Shown: piece after piece, positions 10,641 through 20,213 of the stretch
How the letters are laid out: every line of letters starts with the position of its first letter
Position numbering within the stretch: position 1 is the first letter of the stretch
From: Phytophthora quininea
Taxonomy: Eukaryota; Oomycota; Peronosporomycetes; Peronosporales; Peronosporaceae
Assembly (NCBI GenBank): GCA_011947345.1
Contig: JAAVTG010000468.1
Span: forward strand, 1-44,386
Length of the DNA: 44,386 bases
Reading direction: 5' to 3'
Position numbers and translations under genes: made by a program
Notes under the pieces: generated by a model
Seen by the model: the letters and a program-made list of their open reading frames with translations, nothing else
Told to the model about the DNA's origin: nothing
Database searches by the model: none

Positions 10641-10850
10641 GAAGATCGTTGTAGACCCGGCGCAATTCAAGTTCGACTGCGAGGAGGAGTTCACGTCGAA
10701 GACATGTTCGAGCTGCGGAGAACAGCCTTCGAGGAAATCACACTTTCCGATGCGATGCCTGCCACGCAATCCTCGACCGAGACGTGAACGCCGCCAAGAA
10801 CATCTTTCGCAAGAATATGGAGATGCTATGCTAGATAGCTCGTCGTATCA
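10641..10850 (+). pseudogene. Fanzor/TnpB-like nuclease, C-terminal remnant
   Basis: The frame with KIVVDPAQFKFDCEEE runs into TSKTCSSCG, the first half of the TnpB-type zinc ribbon. After a one-base frame change near 10745 the next frame reads FRCDACHAILDRDVNAAKN. That is the second CxxC pair followed by the RuvC-III motif with its catalytic Asp (DRDVNAAKN). The frame ends soon after at a TAG near 10833. Bacterial IS200/IS605 and IS607 TnpB and eukaryotic Fanzor proteins share this arrangement, and Fanzors are known in oomycetes. The N-terminal domain and the RuvC-I and RuvC-II motifs are not visible upstream, so this is a truncated, inactive relic. Whether a guide (omega) RNA end survives just downstream cannot be judged here. 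Confidence 0.78.
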
Positions 10851-11150
10851 ATCGCCGTAACCTTCGTTGAGGAGTCCTGCTCAACTGCTAGCGTTATAGG
10901 CCTACGAGTAGACGAATTTGGTCGCTTACTTCGGTAAGTTGGCTGTCTCCAGGTAACTACCAAGAAGATCCGGTGTGCAGTTTGCTTTCGAAGTCAATCT
11001 CGAACTTGTTAACCACATCGCTGCTGCACAAGTTTACGTGTGAGTCAGGTCGTTGGGAAGCACGCCATGTGCACGCGACTTGTTCTTATCTTGCGGCCCA
11101 GCTGGTTCATGTCGACACTCTCCCCATAGGACACAACTAAACTGGACGCG

Positions 11151-12272
11151 ATGGCACAAGTCCCTTTCCGATCCCTGGAGTTGCGCCCTGAGGAACGACA
11201 GCATTGCCAAGACCGCGCGTTCCAGCTACTGGATCGCACTCTCCGAGCTTACGACGACCGAGACGGCCAAGGGGAGGGCCGTGTCTCCGCTCCACGACAC
11301 CACGCAAACTTGGACAATACTCATTGGAAGCTGTACAAGACCCAGGACGATGCCTCCTTGTACACGGAGCGCAGCAGCAGCAAACGTCGAGACCTCAACC
11401 TTGTTGGGGGCGACTGGGTGAACCCCATCGTGGTTCTTATGGTCGGCACGATTCGAGGAGACTTGGACGAAGTTATGCTCGGCGTTGAGACCCCTGACTT
11501 TGCCAGCATCAAAGTCCGTTCGGAAACCAACACCAAGCAGCCGGTGACGGGAGCCATGCTCGCCACACTCGAGTCGTCGGCGAAAGACCCCTTTCGGTTT
11601 CTCGGCATTCAGTGGCAGGTTTACGACCAAAGTTGGCCGATAAAGGCGATGGTGCGCCCTCGAGATTTCGTGAACCTCGCTTCGACTGGGACCATGACGC
11701 GAGCCAACGGAGACCGAGTAGGCTACGAGGTGGTGCAGCCAGCCAACTTATCGCAGTGTCCGCCGCTGCCTGAACCGTTCATGCGCGCCAAGATGATGTA
11801 TGCGGCGATATTCAAGCAGCAAGAGCCCGGGGTGGTGGATGTCTACGTGCACACGTACGTCGAGGTACAGAACTTTCTTCTTAGCAAGATTGTCATGGCC
11901 GCGATCTGGAGGTCGACCTTGGGTTTCTGGGAAGCGCCCAAACTTGCCGAGCTTAAGAAGTTACAGTGGTGCATTAAAAACAAGTCTCGTCGAAAGCAGA
12001 AAGAGTCCCCGTCAACGTCCACTTCCTGTACAATATGCTTCGAGAAGCGGGCGATGCCTGAGCCACTTGGTGATTCAAGTCTGCGTGTGAAGGACTTCTG
12101 CGTACTTTGTGCATCGCCTACGTGTTCGGATTGCCTTGTCGAACGCACCTTTAAAGTGCCAAGTGAGGACAAGGTTAAGCTGGATGAGGAGCGCGTCTCC
12201 GTGTGTCGAGACTGCATGGAGTTTGTGCAAAAGCGGCGAGCTGCTGACATTGCTGGAATGAGCTGGGCGTAG
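11151..12272 (+). CDS. START-like + FYVE-like zinc finger protein, copy 5 (intact)
   Basis: An intact 373-residue protein from ATG 11151. Residues about 15-75 hold the N-terminal helix (RAFQLLDRTLRAYDD) and the WKLYKTQDDASLYTER segment. Residues about 92-275 are START-like, with GTIRGDLDEVMLGV, FRFLGIQWQV, RPRDFVNLASTG and NGDRVGYEV. Residues 293-355 are a FYVE-like finger with cysteines at 293/296, 317/320, 325/328 and 352/355; it lacks the RR/KHHCR basic motif. It is closest to copy 1 over the whole length, so it serves as the reference for that copy's frameshift. It lies apart from the other four, inside the inverted duplication and next to a Fanzor relic. The predicted role is membrane or lipid binding; substrate and pathway are unknown. 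Confidence 0.9.
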   Translation: MAQVPFRSLELRPEERQHCQDRAFQLLDRTLRAYDDRDGQGEGRVSAPRHHANLDNTHWKLYKTQDDASLYTERSSSKRRDLNLVGGDWVNPIVVLMVGTIRGDLDEVMLGVETPDFASIKVRSETNTKQPVTGAMLATLESSAKDPFRFLGIQWQVYDQSWPIKAMVRPRDFVNLASTGTMTRANGDRVGYEVVQPANLSQCPPLPEPFMRAKMMYAAIFKQQEPGVVDVYVHTYVEVQNFLLSKIVMAAIWRSTLGFWEAPKLAELKKLQWCIKNKSRRKQKESPSTSTSCTICFEKRAMPEPLGDSSLRVKDFCVLCASPTCSDCLVERTFKVPSEDKVKLDEERVSVCRDCMEFVQKRRAADIAGMSWA

Positions 12273-12444
12273 AAGAAGTTGGCCGTTGAGGTTGGCCAGA
12301 TGGAGACGAAATATGAAATACAGACCTAATCGAAAAGTCTTGGCGGTATCAAGTGTGAACAGTGGAATTGGACCAGTTTGAAGTTGGTCCGCGACCGAGC
12401 CTGCTGCCAGTTCTCTATTTGCGCCAAGCCTGAGCTCTGTCGTG

Positions 12445-13491
12445 ATGAAGATTTCGCTGGTAGCTGGCTTTGCTTTCACCGGCGTCCTCGCTCTTCATAC
12501 TGTTACTGCAAGAGGTAGTGGTATTGGCAGCGGCGGTGTGGAGATATCGACGGGCTTGGTCTGCGGCACCCAGCTCAAGAATATTTACTATCACGGATTC
12601 AATCTCAAGACTGCGAACGTCGCTGATGCAGCAGCCTGCTGTGATCTGTGCGTGGCCTACGATGGGTGCGTGTTGTACACGTACTTCCACTCGACCAGCA
12701 CTGGGCAGAGTATCTGCTACCTCAAGAGCGCGGCCGGCGAGAAGACCAACTATGCCGATAGCTCGAGCGTCACTGCTGTGTCGGCTTTCATGGACGAGGT
12801 GACTCAGGCACCAACACCAACAGTGACGGACACTCCGACACCTACGACGGTGACTCCATCCGCTTGCAACGAGCAAATGCGAGGTGTATTCTACAACGAC
12901 AATACCATCTACGAGTTCACTACTGATTCCGCGGACGAGTGCTGCGAGTACTGTTCGCAACTAGCCAGCAAAGGATGTGTGCTCTACACACTCTACGTGT
13001 CAGTGAGTGAAGGACAAAAGCGATGCTTGCTGAAGAGTGCTGCTGGGACAACGACCAACTACACGAACTCAGACGACCTCACGGTGGTCTCGGCTTTTCT
13101 TCCTGTTCAAGCAACCCCAGCCCCGACTTCAGTATCGGAATGCACCGTAGCCGAGGGGCAGTACTGCGGCAACGCCGAGGGAACGACGTGCTGCGAGTCC
13201 GACAGCTATTGCCAACCTTGGAACAATTACTATTACCAGTGCATTGGCCTCCCGGACGGCTGCGGCGGACTTGAGGTTGACGTGGACTTCTACGGGAACG
13301 ATTTGGGCAGCGCGTTGACCGTGTACCCTTGGCTCTGCTGCTCATTGTGCCAAGAGACCGAAGGCTGCAATGCGTACACGTTTGTGAATCTGGACCCCGC
13401 TGGACCGACCTGCTACATGAAGACGTCGTCTGCTGGACGTGTTGTGAGTGTTGGAGCATTGTCGGGAGTGCCGCTCAACAAAACGACGTAG
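12445..13491 (+). CDS. Secreted CBEL-like protein: three PAN/Apple domains plus a CBM1 cellulose-binding module
   Basis: Start at ATG 12445 (MKISLVAGFAFTGVLALHTV); the preceding GTG codon is not used. The first ~23 residues are a signal peptide. PAN/Apple 1 covers about residues 40-115 (CCDLCVAYDGCVLYTYF). A Thr/Pro-rich linker (TPTPTTVTP) follows, then PAN/Apple 2 at about 140-220 (CCEYCSQLASKGCVLYT). A fungal-type CBM1 lies at about 231-265 (CGNAEGTTCCESDSYC, then YYQC), with PAN/Apple 3 at about 270-340 (CCSLCQETEGCNAYTF). Phytophthora CBEL (cellulose-binding elicitor lectin) combines PAN and CBM1 modules, acts at the cell wall in adhesion to cellulose, and is recognised by plants. This protein has an odd number of PAN domains and a single CBM1, so it is a CBEL family member rather than a clear orthologue. 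No frame damage is seen. Confidence 0.9.
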   Translation: MKISLVAGFAFTGVLALHTVTARGSGIGSGGVEISTGLVCGTQLKNIYYHGFNLKTANVADAAACCDLCVAYDGCVLYTYFHSTSTGQSICYLKSAAGEKTNYADSSSVTAVSAFMDEVTQAPTPTVTDTPTPTTVTPSACNEQMRGVFYNDNTIYEFTTDSADECCEYCSQLASKGCVLYTLYVSVSEGQKRCLLKSAAGTTTNYTNSDDLTVVSAFLPVQATPAPTSVSECTVAEGQYCGNAEGTTCCESDSYCQPWNNYYYQCIGLPDGCGGLEVDVDFYGNDLGSALTVYPWLCCSLCQETEGCNAYTFVNLDPAGPTCYMKTSSAGRVVSVGALSGVPLNKTT

Positions 13492-13589
13492 ATGTCGACG
13501 TTGCTTGAGTTGGAGTGTCCATCCTCAACAATGGACGGCCATTATCTCCAGCATATGCTTTAAAAACACAAATGAGGACAAATTTGAGA

Positions 13590-13830
13590 GCCTTGGCGAC
13601 CCTGCCGTCGTGCGTCTTCCACTAACCCACAATGGCGTGCACGTACACGTCGCTCTCGAACGCAATCTTCTCCTGAATGATCTCCTCGATCACGTTCTTG
13701 ATGGTGCCGATGACGTTGAACATTACGCTCTCGGGGATCTCAATGTCTCTTCTGCCAGCAGCGCAAAATGAGGTTCATGACCAGCGCAATGTGGGAGCGG
13801 TTCTTCTGGAACTCCTTCCGCAGAGTCGCT
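13590..13830 (-). pseudogene. Fragment of an unrecognised coding sequence
   Basis: The reverse strand reads two collinear, natural-looking pieces in different frames: TLRKEFQKNRSHIALVMN, ending at a stop, then IPESVMFNVIGTIKNVIEE and AFESDVYVHAIVG before a stop. The mixed hydrophobic and charged pattern looks like real protein, but I do not recognise the family. It is cut off at the inner boundary of arm B, so it may be a host gene fragment left by the duplication. Confidence 0.35.
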
Positions 13831-13896
13831 TTTCTTTTCGGCGGTCAGCGTCGGCGACAAATTCAGCGACATCGGTAATCTCTTGTACGCTCTTAA

Positions 13897-16201
13897 TCTT
13901 TATCCCCCAGGTCAAAAGCCTACCGGTAGCAAGGGAGAGAGCCTACCCGTAGGCTGGAGGTTAGTTTGTTATCAAGAGAAGTTTGTATTGAAAGTCATAT
14001 GCTTAGTAGAAAAAGTCATATTGAAGATGACGAAAGATGTGCACTGTAGCATGCTCGGTCGGATCGAGGCCCACAAATTCCGAAGAAGATGTCTTGAGCG
14101 ACGTCAGAGCACTTAGCGCAATAATAAGACGCCTTCTTCTTGCATACACCGCACTTTCGTTGAGGCCGCTTGCCTTGAAGACGCATTGCTGCGTATTGGG
14201 GAAGCTCGATGAACGGTTTGATGTGGTGGTCTGGAGCTCCCTCAACACTGCCTTCAGAATCTCCATCTCCATTATGTGTTGACCTTGCAGTCTCGAACTC
14301 GTTGAATATCAATTGGTGAGCTAGCTGTGAGGCAAAGTCATTGAAGTCGACGTTGCCGGCATTTTCTGTGTCGTAGCGGTACGCCAAATACGCGTCAACT
14401 ACCACCATGCCAAGGATAGTGCTAAATAATCGATGTGTCCAATTGCGGGTGATCCACTCACGCTCAATCGCTAAGCTGCCTTGTCGATAGTGATCGTGAA
14501 TATCAATCGTAGAGAACTTAGAGAAAAACAGCTCCATCATTTGCGGACGAGAAATTGCTTTTTCATACCGTAGCGTTTCGTAAATCCCCTCTCGATTTAT
14601 CAGTCGATGACGCGGTCGTACTGAATCTGTACCTGGCAATGTTGTGCCGCGATTGGAAATGATAGTCTTTGGCTTTCGATCTGCCCAGCACATTGCGTAC
14701 ATTTTGTTTCCGAGATCTGTAGTACTTTCATACACTTTGAATGAGCCTCGCGGAGGAGTAGTTTCGAACCAATTTGTCAATGCCTGCTTTGGATATTCGA
14801 CAGTAGCAGTCTTTACCATGCCCATAAAATATAGGCCAAGATGTGCTTCAAGCTGAACTAGTGTCTTGACTGAAGCAAAGGCACTGTCAGCAACTATGGT
14901 ACGTCCACTCCCCTTGTACGGCGCTGCAAGCCTGAGGACGACAGCGGTACCTTCGCCGTACTCACGGTAATACTGCTTTGCACGCTGGCGGTCTTTACCT
15001 TCAACCAGTTCCAGACCAAGGAGCACGCCGCTCTCGCCGTCAGCAATCGACTTCAACTCCGTGCCTTTGCCTTCTGGTTTTCGTGCAATTTTAGTTTTAT
15101 GAGGTAGACCGTCGTGACAGTATTTCCCTTCTCTGCCTTTCCAAGCGCTCATACACTCGTCAACACATAGCAGATTACCAGGCGAAACAAAGTTTTTCGT
15201 CTTGCATTGAATCCGTCAACCACTAAACGTATCGGCTTCCAGGGATCGTCACTAAGGTACCCATCAGAAAATGACATGCAGTTCATTATCTGCTCAAAGC
15301 AATGACGAGACATCCCAAATCGCTGTCCGAAGCACGGTGGCGTACCAATGAAGCCATCTCTAGCTTCAGTTTCCCAGTAGACTCGTACCGGCCCAGGTCT
15401 TGGCTCCAACGCCATTGCGAGACGAAGACCAATCCATTTGAACCAGTCACCTGCTTTGATCGTGCGGTGGCGTCTACTAGAGAGGCTTTCGTTCGTGTAC
15501 TGTAGTGTGGCCTCCATGATCTGCATGGGATACATCAAGTAAAAGTACGAGGCAAATGACTTCTCCAACAGTGTAGTAAACAAAAATCTAGTTGGCCGCG
15601 GCTGAACCTGTGAGCCTCGATCAAAGAGAATAGCTGTGCATGGTGTCCATCGCCTTGAATGCGCCAGCACTGTGTCATCTTCGTCAGCTTCATCAGAATC
15701 CATCTCGTTTTCGCTCGTGGACTCGTCACTAGATGAGCTCTCCAGTTCCATGACTAGAGAAGCATTAGAAGCTTGCAACAAGCTTTGAAAGGTAGTGTTG
15801 GACGGGTCATCGATGAGCACGGGCTGGTCTTCAGCTGGTCGACCTGACATGGATGGCGCTGCGAGCTCAATAGCTCTCGCAACAACGGTCTCAGTAGCGC
15901 CAGTAGCCCACGTGACATCGTACTTGTTCTGTCTCGAGCCCGTACGCACTGCACGGACGACGCCCACCTTTCCCGCAAGGCGCTTCGTCTTGCCTCGAAC
16001 CCGGCTTCCGACATGGAATTTGGCCATGCTACACTGCGAGGATGGAGCGAAAAACTAACTCTGGCTATCTGCGGCGCTTCAGGAACAAGGTGAGCAGCTT
16101 AAAACGATCGCATCCAGCTTCTATTCCTGGAAAACTAACTTTTCGGTTGAGCCTACCCGTAGGATGGAGAGCCTACCGGTAGACGATTTGGGGGATAAAG
16201 A
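13897..16201 (-). mobile_element. piggyBac-type DNA transposon PB1 (2,305 bp) with intact TTAA target duplications
   Basis: Flanked by TTAA at 13893-13896 and 16202-16205. The ends are inverted repeats: TCTTTATCCCCCA on the left and its complement ending TGGGGGATAAAGA on the right. Inside each end are subterminal palindromes, CTACCGGTAG (13920-13929 and about 16173-16182) and a GCCTACCCGTAGG-type motif (13941-13954 and 16151-16163), possible transposase-binding sites. The uninterrupted target is visible in arm A at 8378-8381. One transposase gene lies on the minus strand. The ends are intact, so the copy could in principle still be moved in trans. Confidence 0.92.
14016..16027 (-). pseudogene. 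PB1 piggyBac transposase (DDE_Tnp_1_7), apparent one-base frameshift
   Basis: ATG 16027 opens MAKFHVGSRVRGKTKRLAGK, a small Tudor/KOW- or chromo-like basic N-terminal domain (residues ~1-55). A Glu/Asp/Ser-rich acidic stretch (~95-120) follows, then the start of the piggyBac core (MEATLQYTNESL, FGMSRHCFEQIM). The frame breaks at about 15193-15206, next to a run of five T, between DGFNAR and SPGNLLCVDECMSAWKG. The second frame holds the catalytic Asp candidates in LCVDECMSAW, TIVADSAFAS and STIDIHDHYRQGS. It ends in a Cys-rich C-terminal finger (CGVCKKKASYYCAKC). With one base restored the protein would be about 670 residues, a normal piggyBac length. The intact ends and the homopolymer location make a sequencing indel plausible. 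Confidence 0.85.
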
Positions 16202-16722
16202 TTAAGGTGTTAGCCTGACGGGTTCGTGGTTGAGGCGACCAGAGTTGGTTCTGAAGCGCGGGATTGCGTTAACCCTTTCACTACCAGAAGTTTTTGGAGG
16301 TCCGGAGCGGACCCGTACCTCGGCCAATGAGATTGCGCTAACTACTATATTCCGCCAATAGGCGGTCTGTGAAATATACGTGGTAGATGACATTTGCTCT
16401 GTTGCATTGCAAATTTGAATTTTCGAACTCAGAGAAGGATGCTTGGCGGCGAGGCGCCCCCGCGGACGTGCAGCTACTGCAACGACGCGCCGTGTGAGTG
16501 GGTGCAGTACGGCAAGGAGATCATCGGCTGCAGGTTGAGAATGATGCCATGCAGCCGCCGGCAGCGGCCACCCCTCCACGTGAAGAAGGCTCTGTTTCAG
16601 CTCTATTACTACAAGAAGAACGGCCGTCTGAGTAGGACGCAAGCGATCGACGTGCCGCTATGCGTGCAGAAGAAAATAACACACCTCGAGGCCACTGTCA
16701 GGTACATCTTGCTTGCTATTTA

Positions 16723-18778
16723 CGCGCTGTTTGGAAGTTCGAGTTGATCTAGATACGTTATGGTTTTGTTTTTCTTCAGGCGTGTGTGTACAGGCTCAAC
16801 TCCTAACGCTGCAGCACACACAGCATCAAGCGCGGAGCGGACCGTCAGAGACGTGGAGGACAGTGCATCGCGGTAGTGAAATGCGCTGAAGCACGCAACA
16901 TGGAAACCTCGGTGGCATCCTGTGCAGCCAAAGAGAGCTTTTTGGAGAATCCCCGCAACGTACACAGATAACACGTAAGTTTGCCAGTTGAGTGTTCTCT
17001 TGAGTTGGGTGTGATTGCGTGGATGCTGTCATCAGCTCCAACCAGCTCTTGTATTGGTGCATTTGGTGCAGGTTTCCGACGGCGTTCCTTTGCGAGTCGT
17101 TCTCGCTGAACGGTTGTCAGTTGTTCGGCTACTTTCCTCTTGGAGTCGCGTAACTTCGCACAAGTAGCTGCAGGTCCGGCGATCTTTTGTACAGGAGAAC
17201 GCATTTATAAGCGCCAAATCTAGCGCCCACGTCAGGATACTCATTGAGAGACGCTTCTCTTTGCGGCGCATTGGATTTGTGCTCCTGAGCTGGTCAACCC
17301 TGTCGACGCCGTTCATGAACAAGTTGTAAGCGACTACCATTGATGGTACTTGGAAAGTCTTTCGATGCATGACTTGCTCGCCGGTCCAGCGACGAAGCGG
17401 TGCAAGTCCACGACACAGCTCGATCGCCTCATGTGAGTCGCCCGTGAGCACCCGTTGCGACGGTGTTCCCGCCAGATCGTTGGTGTAGAAAATCACTGTT
17501 TGTTTGTCGCGGAACACAATTTTCCCTGCGTTTGCTGCAAGAGTCATCGGCGCCGTATACGAAGTCTGCAGGTTTGGAAGCAATTTCTTCTGTGCACGCT
17601 TGTGCTTCTCCTGGAGCTTTTCCCAGTCAACCGGTACATCCACGGCTGCCACTAGCTCCCACGAACCACGCTCAGCATTATCAACACGGGATTTTGAAGC
17701 CTCGAGCTCCATCGCGTTCCACTTTCCTTGCAGTGGGATCCTCACTGTACCTAGCATTCGCATTTCGCCGTCAGTAAATGCCAATAAAGATTTAGCTAAA
17801 TTATGCCGAGTGTAAAAATTATCGGAAACAAGCAGGCGGTGGCCACTCGGCGCAGCGTGCATCTTGGTCAAGTGGCCGCACATCGCTACCCACAGTGCGC
17901 TCGGATCTTTTCGCTTGATCACGCTATCCGCGCGCTCGATCGTCCTGAACAGCGGCGTTCTCAGGGACGGGAAGACGTCCACATATCGCTCAGCAGGAGA
18001 CATCCTTGTCCGGTTGCCAGACCCGTTATCCCACACGGAGTATGCATATAAACTCTCCCACCCTACAACCGCATAAAATCGAACTCCATATTTGTCTGGC
18101 TTCAAAGGCATGAAAGTTCTTGCTGATGAACGTGCTTTTGTGCGCACCGTGTTCTCATCGAGACTCACAGCCCCGACCGGTACAGCGAACGCTGCGAATT
18201 TCTGTTGGATTTGCGTCATTAGACGCCTGCTGTGCCACAAGGGATCTTGCTCCCGCCGCTCGACTGGCACGCTCTCGGGCGCGTGAATCTGGAAACGCGC
18301 ACGGATGCTTTCAAAGCGATTCCTCGCCATAGTCAATCCAAAGTCCGGCTGCCCCATAAAAACTTTTTAGACCATAGCTCCTTGATTTCAGTGACAGGGT
18401 TGAAACTCAATGCAATCTCCAAACCGATGTATGCATCCAGCTCATACACAGTTGCCTCGGGCTTTCCTTTCTCTTTTAGCGTTTTGTTTGTCCACAATTG
18501 TAAAGCGTCCCGAAATTCACGTGTAAAAATAGTGAGAAAAGGCCGAGCTCACCGCGTTCCTTGTAAGCCGCCTTCACCTCTCGCTCGCGAATAATATGCA
18601 GGCCACTCTCTCGAATCAGATTGTCCACGTACGCGTTGCCGGTTCGGCGCTCTGTCGACGCCGACACACCAACGTCGCCCTCGTCGTCTTCGCCCTCTTC
18701 ATCCTCCGCTGCATCCGACATCTCAAACTCCCAGTCGGCAGCGTCGTCGCTGACGTTGAGCAGGTCAGCTATGTCCAT
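16723..18778 (-). pseudogene. PB2 piggyBac transposase with one intron and several frameshifts
   Basis: ATG 18778 (MDIADLLNVSDDAADWEFEM) opens an acidic N-terminus. An 80-nt intron at 18473-18552 (GTGAGC...AAAAG) restores the frame into EKGKPEATVYELDAYIGLEI. A one-base break follows in a T run near 18358-18364, just before MGQPDFGLTMARNRF. The main frame (17032-18357) carries the piggyBac catalytic residues: VSLDENTVRTK (D1), LLVSDNFYTRHN (D2) and NGVDRVDQLRS (D3). The C-terminal part is broken near 17150-17200 and near 16960-16970. It ends with a Cys/His finger in pieces (LTCYLC, then FGCTGCHRGFHVAC). The core is well preserved but the copy is probably dead. Confidence 0.85.
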
Positions 18779-18874
18779 GCCACTGCGGGGAGAATGCAAA
18801 ACTGACTGTCAGCGTGAAATTTGGATGGCCGACAATGCTTCAAAATATCACAACACTAACAAAGGAGATGCTAT

Positions 18875-18996
18875 GTTAGAGGTCCGCTGCAGTCCTCTAA
18901 GTCGTGGTAAGCCCTAACACCTAATCCATCTGGCAGAATTTGATCCAATCAATGACGTCTACTGCAACTGTTAGAGGACTGCTGCGGACCTCTAAG
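18875..18996. repeat. Subterminal 27-bp inverted repeat pair of PB2
   Basis: 18875-18901 and 18970-18996 are inverted copies of a 27-bp motif that differ at one position (core TTAGAGGTCCGC...CCTCTAA). Each is itself nearly palindromic. The left end has a partial match (GAGGTCCG near 16292). Such internal repeats are typical transposase-binding sites inside piggyBac ends. Confidence 0.75.
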
Positions 18997-19843
18997 CTCA
19001 GCAGATTTGGCCGGTAGTGAAAGGGTCAAAATGCTGCATCGTTCGATGCCATCGGTGCTTCCTCGCATGCTCATCGTCTCAAATGGCGTGTGTGACCGTT
19101 TATAGAGCAAAAATCAACGGAGCAGTAAGTCCGCAATGCCCGCCTCCGTGCTGGCACACCAACAGTATTTGCTTTGAGTTCTGTAGTCAGCGGGGAGGGC
19201 TCCCAGTGCTCAAGAGTAGATCGCAACCAACGTCTGGGGAAGGATCGATGTGGATGTTGGTTATCCTCGTAGATGCCACCAGCCAGCTACGAGTCAAGCG
19301 CTTGCTCCGGAACGCAATCCGAGTTCCTATCGAGTCGTCAGGCCGCAGCAGCGTGACTGCGGTCTCTACAAGAACACCAACAACCAGGCTGGTCTGGCAC
19401 GACGACCGCTTTCTAGCAGCTCTCGTTTGAAATTCCATCGACGTCTGGACTCGTGTTGCCACTGGTATTGGTCCACTACTTGCAGCGCCGCGCGAAACAA
19501 TTTTCCGAGGCATGCGCTCCAACCAAATCGCTTGCGCTGACAACAACGGCACGTCGTGCCAAATGGCCTGGCCAGTGCATCCAGCCCACTGGCACCAATG
19601 GCCAGCAGGACGCGTGCTGTTCCCTCCACAGCGATCGAGGTAGACCAAAGCCAGCGCGTTGACTCGGTGACTGCACGGCCCTTGAAGCGGGTGCTGACGG
19701 ACACGATGGCGTGACCCTGGCAGCCGTCTAAGACTTTGCGGAGCTGCGTGGTGTCCATTACCAATGCAAGTCCGGTGACGAGTCTCGAGAGCAAGCTTGG
19801 ACCAAAGCTGCTCGGCGATGTAGAGGTGTTTGTTGCTATACAG

Positions 19844-20213
19844 TGTTGAAATTCTGGTCTATCCGCAGCCCACAACGTTGGCTGTGGCTGACCAGTGAGT
19901 GAAGGTCTCGGTCAGCTCCGAAGGTTGAGAGCGTTGAGAAGGGTGTGGAAGTCAAGGTGCAACGAGATGACGGTGGACAAAAGACATATTAAAATTGAAG
20001 GCATCTCAGCGCCATGCATGTAAGTCTTAGGCCTCAGTTCCGTTTTAGCCAGCTCGTGGAGAGGAGAAGTCTAAGCACAAGTAATAGGAGTCCGTGTTTG
20101 CATATCAATCGGACTTCTTGCCCAAGCTCCTCGCTGTCACCAAGCCTGCCCTGGATCGACGCCCGGCGCCGACGGCTGACTTCGTGGCCTCCGCGAGAGC
20201 TGCTGAAACAACA
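19844..20213. mobile_element. Solo LTR (370 bp) with 5-bp target duplication TACAG
   Basis: The segment starts TGTTGAAATT and ends GAAACAACA, the TG...CA termini of an LTR with a short TGTTG/CAACA inverted end. It is bounded by TACAG at 19839-19843 and again at 20214-20218. Arm A has a single CTGTA (reverse complement) at 7497-7501 with no insert. No second LTR or internal region is present, so this is the product of LTR-LTR recombination or an isolated LTR. The retrotransposon superfamily cannot be assigned. Confidence 0.88.

Larger units (their letters stand above)
16273..19025 (-). mobile_element. piggyBac-type DNA transposon PB2 (2,753 bp), target duplication TTAA/TCAA
   Basis: The ends are perfect 13-bp inverted repeats, CCCTTTCACTACC on the left and GGTAGTGAAAGGG on the right. 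The left flank is TTAA (16269-16272). The right flank is TCAA (19026-19029), where arm A has a single TTAA at 8311-8314, so one T has mutated since insertion. It inserted 67 bp from PB1 in the same arm. The terminal repeats differ from PB1, so this is a separate piggyBac family. Confidence 0.92.

Noticed and set aside
11226..11630. A 134-codon antisense frame inside START copy 5
   Set aside because: The sense strand carries the conserved START domain; the antisense reading has no family features.
12442..12444. A GTG start one codon before the CBEL-like ATG
   Set aside because: Nuclear oomycete genes start at ATG; ATG 12445 gives a normal signal peptide.
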